NCBI GenBank assembly: GCA_013398295.1
Contig: VZSF01001072.1
Span: forward strand, 154,299 to 218,298
DNA: 64,000 nucleotides
Direction: 5' to 3'
DNA from: Chionis minor
Taxonomy: Eukaryota > Chordata > Aves > Charadriiformes > Chionididae
How positions within the stretch are numbered: position 1 is the first letter of the stretch; every line of letters begins with the position of its first letter. Position numbers and translations under genes: made by a program. Positions 37,613 through 49,985 of this stretch are shown in pieces. A model generated the notes under the pieces. It saw nothing but the letters and a program-made list of their open reading frames with translations, was not told the DNA's origin and searched no databases.

Positions 37613-38554
37613 TAGATCTGTCTTTTGATACAGAGGAACTTTCTCTACTGTTACAAATAGAGAATTAAAAGACATGGTTTTCAGTAAAAGCTTTATCATC
37701 AAAAATCTTTATTTATTAAAAGTAACAGACTCAGGACAGAAACTGGACTACTCAACTCTAGGTACTAAATTGAACTTTTGTTTTGATCTGTATTGAGGCA
37801 AGTACCAAGTCTAGGAAGGCAAAATCTTCTTATGGAGGCTCTCAAATACACTTCGCCCTCCCAACTCAGTCAATGATTTAGGCATTTACTTCAGGAGGGT
37901 CGGGATTTTTAAATGTTTTATTTTACATGCAGGATAAATGCCTACATTAAATAGACTCTATCCTGCTCTTATGACCCTAAGTAACAAGCAAGCAATACAT
38001 TTTTCTCTCATTATAAGAGCACAAGACCCATCTGGAGGTTTGCCAGGGTTATGTCATATTTCTACACCCCTTTACCATCCTCTCTGTTTACATTGTAGTT
38101 TGATTCCCTATTTATCAATTATTTCTCTTAAACTTAAGGAGTAGATAAACAGTGATGCTCTGACTGACCACATTAAACTCATCTGCTTCTCAAGGCTTTT
38201 GGAACAGATGGTAGATAACAGTTTTCCCACTTTTTTTCTAGGATTTATCTTTCAGAAGGAAGGAAGGAAGGAAGGAAGGAATGGATGACCCCCTACTCTG
38301 TTGTTGATTATAAAACCTTCCCAGATGCTGTAGAGTCCACTCTTATTTTAGCTCAACAATGATAAGATATGTTGAGTTAAGAAAGACTACAATAACAACA
38401 CGTGGGAAAGTCAAGACTACCGGCATTAAGCTTTTCTCAAGAGCTAATTGGTCTAATACCTATCCAAGCTAAACAAGACCTAAAGCCCTCTTTTGAGAAT
38501 CCTGATCTACTCCTCAAAGGGTTGAAATTTGTCTGTTTTCAAAATGAACTGAGC
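37613..38554. other. Unique sequence with a short GGAA repeat
   Basis: No gene recognised. A GGAA tetranucleotide run of about six units lies at about 38256-38280; the same motif in opposite orientation to the large array at 7557-7696. Confidence 0.55.
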
Positions 38555-39286
38555 AATTCCTAATATCAATACAGGCTGGGAGATGAAGGGATTGAGAGTA
38601 GCCCTGCCGCAAAGGACTTGGGGGTTTTGGTAGAGAAAAAATTTTACATGAGCTGACAATGTACACTCACAGCCCAGAAGGTCAACTGCATTCTGGGCTG
38701 CATCAAAAGAAGTGCAGTCAGCAGGTCAAGGGAGGTGATTCTGCCCCTCTGGTCTGCTCTCATAAGACCCCATCTGGAGTACTGCATCCAGCTCTGGAGC
38801 CTTCAGCACAGGAAAGACATGGACTTGTTGGACCAGGTCCAGAGGAGGGCTGCAAAAATGATGAAAGGGATGGAGTACAGGCTGAGAGAGTTGGGATTGT
38901 TCAGCCTGGAGAAGAGAAGGCTCCAGGGAAACCTTATTGAGGCCTTTTAATAATTCAAGGAGGATTATAAAAAAGATGGGGACAACCTTTTTAGCAGGGC
39001 CTGTTGCAGTACAAGAGGTAATGGTTTTAAGCTAAAAGAGCATAGATTCAGATCAGATATAAGAGAGAATTTTTTTACAATGAGGGTGGTGAAACACTGG
39101 TACAGGTTGCCGAGAGACATGGTAGATGCTCCATCCCTGGAAACATTCAAAGTCAGGCTGGACGGGGCTTTGAGCGACCTGATCTAGTTGAAGATGTCCC
39201 TGCTTATTGCAGGGGAGGTTGGACTAGATGACCTTTAAAGGTCCCTTCCAACTCAAACCATTCTATGATTCTATGATTCTTTGATT
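38555..39286 (+). mobile_element. Well-preserved CR1 LINE 3' segment
   Basis: About 730 bp of CR1 covering the C-terminal part of ORF2, its stop and the 3' untranslated region, ending with ATTCTATG at 39260-39267, ATTCTATG at 39268-39275 and ATTCTTTG at 39276-39283. The 5' end is truncated near a segment encoding QYRLGDE, typical of target-primed insertion. It is one of the least decayed copies here: one frame can be followed for some 200 codons with very few stops. No target duplication is evident, as usual for CR1. Confidence 0.95.
38576..39187 (+). pseudogene. CR1 ORF2 C-terminal relic, near-open frame
   Basis: A single plus-strand frame runs from 38576 to a stop (TAG) at 39185-39187, where CR1 ORF2 would be expected to end. 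It reads through [82 protein letters not shown], and RLPRDMVDAPSLETF. Interruptions are TGA at 38654-38656 (a likely decayed CGA) and two adjacent TAA codons at 38948-38953, where related copies have glutamine and an aromatic residue. A few residues are missing between MMKGME and YRLREL relative to other copies. This region lies after the reverse-transcriptase core and would form the protein's C-terminal part. It cannot encode an active protein. Confidence 0.85.
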
Positions 39287-42200
39287 TGCCTTCATATCCA
39301 CTGATCTCTCAAGGATATAGTGGAAACTAGAAGTGTTCAGCATGACTATTTTACATTATATGGTTTGGGGGAAACTCGAATCATACTAAAATTAGTAGAA
39401 AAAATTTTAGCCAAAGTTCAACTTGAGTTTGACTTGATGATGTTTTGTATCAAATTACCCTTTTGCTCTACTCTGCCCTCTACATTTCAATAGTGTTACC
39501 TAAGATCCCTATTAGTTCTGTTGTTTAATGCGATAGTTTGAAAAACATATGATTAGAAAGAGTATTATCACCAGTTGGATATTTCTGAGGAGCACAATTA
39601 CTTTCAGTTTCTCAATGCTGTCTTTTCTGTCAGATATGTATCATAAAATTTTGAATGAAACACTGAAGAAAAGCTGAAAGAAAAGGTAAGATAGACTGTG
39701 GAGGCAGAATCAGAGGAGACTGTATAGTAGGAGTTAATTTTTTAGAAACAATTCAGAAAATTTCCTTATTTGAAAATGATCAGACAAGTTTCTACTTTCT
39801 CCTAAGTTAGTTTTAATAGTAATTTTGAAAAAAATAAATTGTTCGCAGTGATCTTTATGTACCATATTTTGTACTGCAGACTGTCTCAATAGATATGACC
39901 TTTTTTGTGAGGGGGAAATTATTTTCTTGCTGCTCCAATAAAATTAAATGGTAAATATCATTACCTAATATGCCTCTACAGTAAATTTTAATGGAATATG
40001 TCTATCTGGCAATGGAACAGAAATCTGTTTTTTCAAATCCAGAAAACAGTATTTAGACAATAAGTTTATGTGGTTTTTTTTAAAGCATAAACTGAGCTTA
40101 AAAATATTGTGGATAGAAATTTGTTCAAATTCACTATTATAATGCCAAAACTGTGATCTATGATCTTAATTTTTTTTCCTTTAAGTATTTTCTATTTTAT
40201 CTGTATAATAACAAAAATTTTGAAACTCATAATGCAATATTATAATGGAGATACAGTTTAAAAGAAAAATGATCAAATGTTCTTCTATCAAACATTAAGA
40301 TTTAGATCTTCCTTTTTCTTCTTTCCTAAGGTTTAAAATACCCTTTAGCATAATTTAAAGTAACACGGGGGATTACAAGATTATGGCTGTGTAGTTCAAA
40401 TATGTCTTTTCCAACCATAAATATTTTAGGAAGTTTGGAGCAGACAGCTTTTCTAATGGCTATAACCCATGGTCATATTCATGTTAGCTGGATTATACTC
40501 CTAGACATGACAGAGAGCCAGTAAGATATGTAATAACTTGATCTAGCAACTTCTGGATTTGCATGATTTCGTTGAAATTGTGACAAGCAGAGAAAAATGT
40601 TACAAAAGTTTTTTTACTATTATTATAACTGTACAGATTATATAACGGGCATAAATAATTGTTGAAGACTTGTCCTTTGAGTATGAATGAATACAGTTTC
40701 TTTTTGAGATGGCACAGTAAGCGAATGATGCGATAAGAACACTTCAGGATCATAGTTAAAGATTTCAATGCATTACAGAATTTTTTTAATGCAGGTTAGC
40801 AGAAAGTAAATATCATGGCAGAAAAAACCATAAAGGAGAGTTAGTCCCCATTATTTTTAAACCATTGTTGTTCTTTCTTTTTCTTTCCAACTCTTATCGT
40901 ATCTTTCTATTCTTTTTAATCAAATGTTCTTGTAAAGAAATTGAAAAGACAGGGAAAAATAAATCAGTATAGCAAAGTTTGCTGGCCTTTGGGCTGGGTC
41001 CAATACAGAATGTTGGTGACTAAATGTTTTCTGACATGTAATCAAGCATCATTACTTGGAGTTGTAAGACAGAGGGCTAGTTAGTACCTTGGGAGTAACA
41101 AATCAAAACCATTCAAATGGTGCAATGGCAGCCCTTCCAGTTATTTAACCACAGAATCTCAAAATCCGCTTCTTTTCATGGCTTATACACCCTTATGAGG
41201 GCAGGCTGTTCTGTCCAGCTAGAAGCCAGAGGCTGAAATCTCTTCTGGAGTAGCTGTCTCTCAGAGTTGTCAGATTTTTGTTGTTATTGTTGACTTTTAG
41301 TTGGGGGATGGTGGTGCTCGTTTGGTTGGGTTTGTTGTTTTTTTTTTTCCCCTACATTTCTCCTTTTTTTCTTCTCTTTTTCTAAATAGCCCAAGCCTGA
41401 ATCTTCTTTTTGTAGGTCAAAATCTGGTCACTAGGGGACTCCACCAGCAGATAGTAGAAATATGTTGGTATTCTTGGTATTCTTCAAAATAAGGAGAAGA
41501 AGGAGCTCTGCTTTCCTTTTTCTCTCAAAGTTTTCTGCCAGTGGACTGCATTTCAAGAGGCAGCACCAGCATCTCCATCCTCAATTCGCTTAGATTTCAA
41601 AGGAGGCAAAACAGAACATAAAAACCCAAAAACATCTGGATAAACTCATTCCAGGCCCTGTGCCACTTTGGCAAGGAGGTACCTTGTGATAGCTCTGAAG
41701 AGGTAACTCCAGAGAGATAAGTGAATATACAGAATAGAAAGATTCTCTGGCACAATACTCTCTGGAATTTTCTCTTGGCTTGTTTTCTGACTTAGTGCTC
41801 AACATTGTGATTCTTCTGAGTCTTTGTGTTGGCCACTAAATATTTCCAAGTAGGAGACTGAAGCATCCAAGGCCCCAGTTAAACACTGAATAGCAGCAGA
41901 GTCACCTACATAACTATACCCTTCTCACCACATCAATCCCCAACCTTCTAGCTTCTCATTCTCAGCTTTTCTCTTCTGGCTCATGCTATTCCTGAGAAAG
42001 TGTTTATGCAACCCTAACCTGGTTCAGAGAAAAGTGTCAGAATGGAAGATGAAGACATTCTTATGATTAAAACATACTGCATCCACCTGTCTGCATTTTT
42101 ACCCAAATCGGTTTCCAGACAGTTTTCTCTGAAACTACACAAGCACCTAAGCAGGCACAAGGATAAGCAGAATAGGCTGGACAATCCGATTCTGTTTACA

Positions 42201-42875
42201 CCGACATGACTAGAGAAAAGCCTTTCAAGAAGCTAAAAATCTAAACTACTTTTTGAGTACCATGCCTGAGGTTGCCTGCATAGCTTTTACGTATAACAGA
42301 AGATTTCCCCTTTCTTATGAATTGTGTACCAAGTTTCTTATCTTCCCCTTTTTTTAACTGCTCTTCAAATTTTTAGTTTGTAAAATGAAATTTTTATATT
42401 ACTTTTTTTCTGCAGATAGCAGATGTTTACAGTAATATGATTCATTTAGCGGGACAAAGGAAAATAAAATAATATTATTTTCCCATTACACAATTCTTTC
42501 CCTCCCTTTCCCTTTAAATAATTCTGTGGGTAAAATTGTCCAGCATTACAAAATGGAATTTGGCCTAAGAATGGTTCTCACTGAAATGTAGCCTTTTATT
42601 TGTTCCATACAAAATTAGTTTATCATAGTTTGGAAATAGTATTCTGACTACATAAGACAGAAAGATTCATAGTTCCTCATAGTATCCTTTGGGTTTTGTT
42701 GTTTGGGTTTTTTTTCAGTAAACATTGCAAAATTAAATAGCATTATCCTTATTACAAGATTCGTTTTTAGAGGGAATAAAGATATTTTAAAGCATATTAT
42801 ATCATAAAGTTAATAAAAGTAGGTCCTTTAGGTGTCAAAATTGCTTTAAAAAGCAAATACTTTTTGAAAGAGATC
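39287..42875. other. Unique AT-rich sequence, no gene recognised
   Basis: About 3.6 kb with no recognisable exon or transposon. A T-rich pyrimidine tract lies at 41335-41385. ORFs up to 91 codons (40493-40768, minus) lack motifs. Confidence 0.5.
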
Positions 42876-43978
42876 AGCCTCAGCTTGCCAGACACAGTAC
42901 TCCAGTCCAATCGCCCTGGCAAAGCAGGTTCACCAAGCGCAGGTTGGACAGAAATGCATCCAGGTGAGTTTTGAATATCTCCAGGGAAGGAGACTCCACA
43001 ATCTCTCTAGGCAGCCTGTTCCAGTGTTCTGTCACCCTCAAAGTAAAACAGCTTTTCATCATGTTAAAATGGAATTTCCTGTGTTACAGTTTGTGCCCGT
43101 TGCACCTTATCCTGTCACCTGTCACCACCAAAAAGAGTCAGTCCCCATCCTCTTGATACGTGCCCTTTAGATACTTTCAAGCATTGATGAGATTCTCTGC
43201 CAGTCTTCTTTTCTCCAAACTAAAAAGACTCAGCTCTCTCAGCCTTTCCTCATAACAGAGGTGCTCCAGTCCCTTGATCATCTTTGTAGCCCTATGCTGG
43301 ACTGTCTCCAGTAGTTTCTTGTCTTTCTTGACGTGGGTGGCCCAGAACTGGGCACAGTACTTCAGATGTACCCTCATCAGGGCAGAGCAGAGGGGGAGGA
43401 TAACTTCCCCCAACGTGCTGGCCACGCTCTTCTTGATGCACTCCCACGTCCCTCTCTGCAGAGCTGCTTTCCAGCACGTCAGCCCCTAACCTGTACCGGT
43501 ACATGGGATTATTTCTCCCTAGGTGCAGGACCCTACACTTGCCCTTGTGAAATTCCATTAAGTTCCTCTCTGCCCAAGCCTCCAGCCTGTCCAGGTCACG
43601 CTGAATGGCAGCACAGCCTTCCAGTGTGTCAGCCACCCCTCCCAGTTTTGTGTCATCAGCAAACTTGCTGAGGGTACACTCTATGCCTTCATCCAGGTCA
43701 TTGATGAATACACTGAACAGGACTGGACCCAGTACTGAGCCCTGGGGAACACCACTTGGTACAGGCCTCCAACTAGACTCTGCACTGCTGATTGCAACCC
43801 TCTGAGCTCTGCCTTTCATCCTGTTCTCAGTCCATCACACTCATCTAACCCACACTTCCTAAAATTACCTATGAAGGTGTGATGGGAGACGGTGTCAAAA
43901 GCCTTGCTGAAGTCAAGGTCTACTGCTCTTCCCTCATGTATGCAGACATTTCATCACAGAAGGCTATCAGATCCCTTG
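42876..43978 (-). mobile_element. CR1 LINE copy, 1.1 kb, minus strand
   Basis: Minus-strand CR1 from the reverse-transcriptase core (near 43978) to the 3' untranslated region (near 42876). The last part of the 3' end, including any octamer tail, is missing or unrecognisable. The sequence is comparatively GC-rich, so its antisense strand also yields several meaningless ORFs. A deletion of a few dozen bases at 43440/43441 joins two parts of ORF2 out of frame. Compared with the other copies it is relatively well conserved. Confidence 0.95.
43177..43940 (-). pseudogene. CR1 ORF2 reverse-transcriptase relic with intact FADD
   Basis: On the minus strand the frame shows LDFSKAFDTVSH (first catalytic aspartate, near 43890-43925), then in the open stretch 43819-43292 [38 protein letters not shown] with the catalytic pair at 43652-43663, and [19 protein letters not shown]. 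After SSSAERDVG the frame is lost at 43440/43441, where a deletion has removed the MSQQC-like block. The reading resumes in another frame as [18 protein letters not shown] through [19 protein letters not shown] (43425-43177). A second shift separates the SKAFDTV block from the GVPQG block. The enzyme domain is therefore recognisable but broken. Confidence 0.88.
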
Positions 43979-46900
43979 AAGCAGTTTAAAAGCCAGCTTT
44001 GGAGGATTGCAGAAGTTTGATCTGTATTGTTAAAGATATTCTCGGATAAACTACACACATGTGAAATGGGACCAAGATTTGGAGATTGTCCAAACTAGCT
44101 GTAGAGAGTATATTGAGTTAATTAATTGTCATCTAATTTGGCAATCAGCTGTCTTCAGGAAAATTATTATATTTTTAAACAAGTCCTGACTACCTCTCCT
44201 TACCAGCAGGAGAATGTAATCAATAAGTTTTTTATTATGTAGTATTTTTTTATTTATGTTTTCAGCCTTTGAATTTTCAAGTAATATGAGTATGGCAGAG
44301 GTTACAGAAAACAGTGACTCTGCACCAACTTCTTGAAAAATGTTTTGACAGCCAGCTGGAGGAAGGTTTGCACAGCACACTAAATAGTTCTTATATTCTG
44401 TTGACTTTAAAACCAGTAGCTTAGGCACCAGTGTCATCCTGGCCCACAATGGAGCGTCACAGCATTGTTCTCAGTTGTGTCGTCCTAGTCATTTAGAAAA
44501 TATTTGATTGTGTGACACCGAGTTTTAGATGGGACAGTGAGGTTAGTTCAGCTGGGTTACAGCATTGCTCAGGTAAAGTGATGCAGCACAGATGATGATG
44601 ACTGGTTGAGGGAGCAGGGTGATGGTAGGGGAAAACGTGCAACAGAAACATTGCATGGGACAGACTATAGGCAAAGACATGAGAGACTCCTGATAGCCTC
44701 TTCTCTCCTTTCTCATGTACTTTTTCATAAAATCTCTATGGATTTTAAGTCATAATTCTAATATCAGCACAGAATTCAAGTTTGCTATATGATTACAATC
44801 ATAGTGTAGCTGGGGATCAGGGTCATCCTTGCGTGTGTACCTAGCACACTTAGTCATAATTTCCCTGAGTGGTCTAGAAACTTCTCTGAGACAATAAAGT
44901 GCCTTGAGAGAAGTGATTAACTGAAGTCCTAACCATCTTCACAGTAAAGTGTTCAATTTACTGTTACAGAAGTTCTCAAACTAGGAATTTTCTTCAGCCC
45001 TGGAGACTGGCCCCAGGCAGTTCCTGCTCTGGACAGGGTCATTGATAGATGTTCTTTGTATGCTTAAAAATGGAAGAAGAATCTGGCTGTCCCAGGGACT
45101 TCTGGAGGTTGTTTCTGCCACAGAATTGACTAAACTATGCATAGATTAAATATTTGTAAATAGTCAGGAATGGACACAGACAATTGTTTGTTGCAGTATT
45201 TAATATACATCAGTTAGGCTATGGAGTAATTTGGATATGGTTTGCATGTAGATTAATCTAGTTAACAGAACAGATCATGCATAAACAGGAATAGTCACAG
45301 TTCATACGGGTCAACTGGTTATAAGAATTCACAAGAGCAGCAGTTCAGGGAGTCTCATTAGACTTATCCAGAGACACCTTTGTGTTGACACTTGTAACAG
45401 AGACTGACATCACCAACCAGACAGCAAATGACCATCGTGTTTCAGAGATTTGATTCACCACGAGTGTTACCCTTTGTAAAAGATGCAATACATTGTCGTT
45501 AGAATAAATGTTTTATTCACATGTTTCTATGCAATACCATACCATCCTTGTATAACAACTCACACCATTTCAAAAGCATTAACTCCATCTTGCAGTGAGT
45601 GAGCAGCAAGCATATCTTCACAGATAGCAAATGATCCTAGGATGGTCACGGCAGTATCTGCTTCACAAAACTGTTCTTTTCCTGCCATGCAACCCTCTCC
45701 CATACCTTTGCTCACAGCATTGCATCCTTTACTAATGTCAACAACTTCCTTCCAACACTTGTCCTGATCATACTATCACTCCTGTACCACAAACCCAGCA
45801 TGTACTGTACACTCTGATTGTAATGATACCAGATTGGAGCATATCAAACTTCTCAGAAAAGATTTTGCTTCCTTCAATCATCTCTCCTGAATTTACCTTT
45901 AAACTTATACTGCACTCCGATTACATTGCGCAGTTTGATCCTAGATTATGAAAACAAAACCAAAATGTATTTTAGCCCATATAATACACATTGGACACTT
46001 TCCTAAAATTCCCATTACAGAATATAAATAGAGGCATGTTGTTTAGTCAGCTTTTACTGTTGAGAACCAGTGAATCTGAATGAAAATTCATTGGCAGGAA
46101 CTGCATTTTGTGTTGTTTGTCTATGGCAACCCTTCACATCCTTATTATGGAGCAGACACCTAATCTGCTTAGCTTGATCCCGACTACAAATTTGCTGCTT
46201 GATTGAGTTCTGGTTTTAGTATTGACGATATCCCTGGGATCATGGACATCATAAGATAGTTGCCAAGAACTGATCAGCTAAATGGAGGCATAAGAATGTC
46301 AGGACAAGCAAAGATATGTAAATTAGTGATGTGATACCCCAAGAAACAGAGAGGGGAAATAAGCTTTCATGAAAGAATGATTCAGATCAAGAGCACTTAA
46401 TGTTTGGAATTGACTCCTATGCTGACCCATTCTTCCACTGTTTTATTTAAATTCAGGCAATCTATGGTATGCGTCTGGCTACAGGAAAGGATTTCTGAGC
46501 CCAGAGAGGCAAATAACTGTTTCACATAATCAGATTTTCAATAGCAGCTGGTCTCTGAGGTGAATCAAAGATAAATTAGAAAAGCTGATGCTTCCCCCCT
46601 CCCTGCCCTGATATGTGTGAAGATTCTATGTTAAAAAATACTAACTTAAAAAATACTTCAACCCTGATGACACAAAATTAATTCAAAAGGGGAAAACATC
46701 CAGTGTTTATTGTTATTTTATCTTTTATCCTTTTTCTGTTGAATTTCTCCTAAATTTAGTTTTATTAAATGAACTAACACTTTGTGATAAATTATTAAAC
46801 TAGGCAACTGTAACTTAGGCTGGTTATAGCCATGCAAGAAACAACAGGTGACATCCTTTTTATCATTAGTCTAACTAGGCAACAAGTTATGTTTTGGTCA

Positions 46901-47428
46901 CAAGCTTTGCAACATGCCTAGTTTACTATTGCAGTGGTTTCTAGGCATACCCATATTCCACTATGGTGGTGGCAATGAAACACAAAGGAAACGATGGATT
47001 TGAGCCTCTAAAAGCAGCACCAAAAGAACAATCCTTTCTTGCTTTTTAATCTCAAGGATTAAGTGATCCTTGTGAATTCTAATCATGAAGCTGAGATGCA
47101 ATGTGAAGCTTTGCTGCAGTTTAGTCATTTTGGAGAATATAGAACAAGTGAGGCAATCTTTCAATTCCTGGAGAGACCAAATGGTAGAGAAGATTAAGAT
47201 GTAGTTGCTTTTCTGAAATTCAGTTTTCAAAACTGCCCTGTTCATTGTTTCAAAAATTCTTTACTGGAAGGCTAGAGTTGTTTCTTTACCAGAATAAAAA
47301 AAAAAACTTAAGACTTCAGTCCAGCAACGTGAAGCTCTTGAAGTCAATAGCCTCTAGGAAATAATTACTGTATTAGTAATGTATAGGAAATTAATTAATA
47401 AAGTCCTGAATGATTGATATATATTAAT
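43979..47428. other. Unique sequence, no gene recognised
   Basis: About 3.4 kb. ORFs of 106 codons (44129-44449, minus) and 94 codons (46961-47245, minus) show no recognisable domain. No transposon family recognised. Composition is ordinary. Confidence 0.45.
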
Positions 47429-48125
47429 AGAATGATAGAAGTATAGAATCACAGAATGGTTTGAGTTGGAAGGAATCAGCTTCAGAGATCAGCTAGTCCA
47501 ACCCCATGCCATGGCCAAGGACATCTTTCACTAGGTCAGGTTGCTCAAAGCCCCATCCAACCTGGCCTTGAACACTTCTGTCGTGGTTTAACCAAGTCAA
47601 CTCCATCCCAGCCAAAACAATGCCAACTTCCAATGATGGGACATCCATACCTTCTCTGTGTAACTTGTTTCAGTGTTTCACCACCTTGATCACAAAAAAT
47701 TGCTTCCTTATGTCCAATCAAATCTACCAACTTTCAGTTTAAAACCATTTTCCCTTGCCCTGTCACTACATGCCCTGGTAAAAATGCCCTCTCCATCTTT
47801 CTTATAAGTCCCCTTTAAGCACTGAAAGGTTACAATCAGATCTTCCTGGAGCCTTCTCCAGACTGGACAACCCCAAATTAGCCTTTCTTCAGAGGAGAGG
47901 TGTTCCAGCCCTCCGACCTTTTTTGTGGCAAACCTCTGGACTCACTCCAACAGGTCCATGTCATTCTTCTGCTAGGAACCCCAGAGCTGGATGCAGTACT
48001 CCAGATGGGGTCTCACGAGAGCAGAGTAGAGGGGGGGAGTCACCTCCTTTGACCTCCTGGCCATGCTTCTTTTAAAGCAGTCCAGAATACACTTGGCTTT
48101 CTGGGCTGCAAGCCCATATTGCAAT
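47429..48125 (-). mobile_element. CR1 LINE 3' segment holding an LTR remnant
   Basis: Minus-strand CR1. The near end shows the 3' terminus (ATAGAATCACAGAATGGTTT at about 47444), then the 3' untranslated region and the ORF2 C-terminus up to the segment encoding the AQKAKCILDCFK-like block near 48060-48115. A 47-bp foreign insert lies at 47579-47625. Frames are broken throughout; the 61-codon ORF at 47545-47730 is a chance fusion of CR1 antisense and the insert. The copy is similar in type to the one at 61030-62255. Confidence 0.92.
47579..47625 (-). mobile_element. 47-bp remnant LTR consisting only of the two termini
   Basis: Within CR1, perfect duplicates of ACTTC (47574-47578 and 47626-47630) flank a 47-bp insert starting TGTCGTGGTTTAACC. 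Read on the minus strand, its first ~28 bases match the start of the LTR at 18313 (GGTTTT-GCTGGGATGGA block) and its last ~17 match that LTR's end (GGTTAAACCAC-ACA). So both termini and the target duplication of a full LTR insertion survive, but about 500 bp of LTR body are gone. I infer an LTR integration in minus orientation followed by a clean internal deletion, or integration of an already deleted copy. Confidence 0.85.
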
Positions 48126-49315
48126 GAAGGACCCAACATGTTCTTTCTCCTTTAGAAAGCCAAATAAATTAATACATACATACACACATACATAAACACA
48201 GAATTTTCAATATTGACAGTTATATACCTTTAAATTACATCTCACTTAAAGGTTTGGCAGACAACTCAGGGACTAAAGAATGGAATGTATTTCTTTAGCA
48301 AACTGTAAACAAGTTAGGAAATAGTTAATAACTGAGTTTAGTTTATTGAACTAAACCTGTTTCCCTCAGTTTTATCTTCCTCGAATAAAGCTTTTTCATG
48401 ACAGAGCTCTATATGTATAGCAAATTGCCTAAATCAACTAAGCTCCACTATGTAAGGTGTGGATTTTTAGCCAGAGGATTGACATTCGGTGGACATGTCC
48501 ATTAGTGCATTAAAAAAGAATTTAAAGGACTTCATTCATTTTGGCACTGCTATCTTGAAGTGTTTTCCTAAATTTATCTAATTTCTGCACCTGTTTGAGT
48601 AATGTCAAGGTTTTCATTTTTCGAGTTTATGTGTTAGTAATTTTGCATCCCATTGAACAAATACTGGTTTGGATAAGAACACTTTAGAAAGCATATAAAC
48701 CAAAATATGTTTGAAAAATGTACAAGTGCATATAGATAAATGTATTTTTCTTTACCAGGAACTAGAATATTTATGCCTTAGATCTGTATTTTGCTGATGT
48801 AGCAAGGCTGGCAGTGGATGTTAGTATCAGTGATGAGCATTTAATATTTTAATTTCCTACTGTTTTATTTTTGCTTTCCTTTTTCTGAGAATTAGGTTAT
48901 TTTAAGATGAGGAAAATATACCAGCATTCCTCTTTTCATTCATGCATCATTTTAACTGATGCTCTGGAACAGTCTATTATGTATGCTATTATGCATGCAG
49001 AGGGAGTTGATTACTTAAAGTATCATAGAGTACTCATAGAGGAATAATCTATTTTTCTTTTGAATTTTTTGTGGATGAAATAGTCATTCTTATGTACATA
49101 TAAATCAAGTTTTTAAGTTAATTCTGTAACTGTTCTTTTCAGGACTTTTTTTCTTTTTTTCTTTTATTTTCTGACAGTGATGTCTAAACAGATAATAATA
49201 TAACAATACACTCCTTTTCCTATAATTTATTCTCATAAGCAGAACAAAAAGAGAAGAGGACAACTTCTTTTTCCCTGTAGGGGTTTTCTCTTTCTCCTAG
49301 TCTTTTTATTTTCTT
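48126..49315. other. Unique sequence, no gene recognised
   Basis: Contains a short ATAC-type repeat at about 48172-48199. Nothing else recognised. Confidence 0.5.
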
Positions 49316-49619
49316 GAGAAAATCAAGAGTGAAGTTGAGCCCGGGAAGAAGGGGGCAATGGGAGGATGGAGCAGAGAGGGAAGGTGTTCAAAGATTTAAT
49401 TTTTATTTCTTATTACCCTACTCTGATTGGATTGGTAATAAGTTAAATGAATTTTACCCAAGTCGAGTCTGTTTTGTCTGTGATGGTAATTGCTGAGTGA
49501 TCTCAGTGCCCTTATGTCGACCCATGAGCCTTTGGTTATATTTTCTCTTCCTTGTCCATCAAAGGAGGTGGGTGAGCTTTGGTGGGCACCTGGCACCAAG
49601 CCGGGGTCAACCCACTACA
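49316..49619 (+). mobile_element. LTR 3' part, 5'-truncated
   Basis: About 300 bp resembling the downstream half of a common neoavian ERVL-type LTR: GAAGTTGAGCCCGGG near 49331, a GA-rich block, AATTTTTATTTCTTATTACC, CCAAGTCGAGTCTG near 49459, and a terminus GGGTCAACCCACTACA ending at 49619. The last 120 bp parallel the end of the LTR at 1260-1618 (TCTCA...ACCCACGAG...GGGTGAGC...). The beginning of the LTR and a target duplication are not visible, so the 5' side has been deleted or has diverged. It belongs to a different subfamily from the LTRs at 1.3 and 18.3 kb. No coding sequence. Confidence 0.72.
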
Positions 49620-49985
49620 AACAGGCAACCCTATCACTTTTTATTATCCTGTCCATATTACAACATATAGCATGCAGATGCAGGGACAAAATGTAAGTGA
49701 AATTTTAATTTATCCTTACGGAATCTCAGTTCACCAGCCTACTGAGGTTGATCACTTTACTTACCTGAAATGTATAGCATTGGTAGGCTATTTGCCCTTC
49801 CTTTGTTCTTCTTTTTTTTCAACAGGGAAATATTGTTGACTGATATTTAGCATATATTCCTCAGATTCTGATCTGCACGTCTGTTACCCACTTATATTGC
49901 CCACTCAACATACATTGTTTCAACTGATATGCAGTTCTTTTCTACACTTACTCTTTTGCATATCCTATAAATCGCATCCTATTTT
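49620..49985. other. Unique sequence, nothing recognised
   Basis: A short AT-rich interval between the LTR and an ancient LINE relic. No gene seen. Confidence 0.5.

Noticed and set aside
43333..43671. 112-codon plus-strand ORF and neighbours (43274-43489, 43605-43805)
   Set aside because: These are antisense shadows of the minus-strand CR1 ORF2, which explains the sequence fully.
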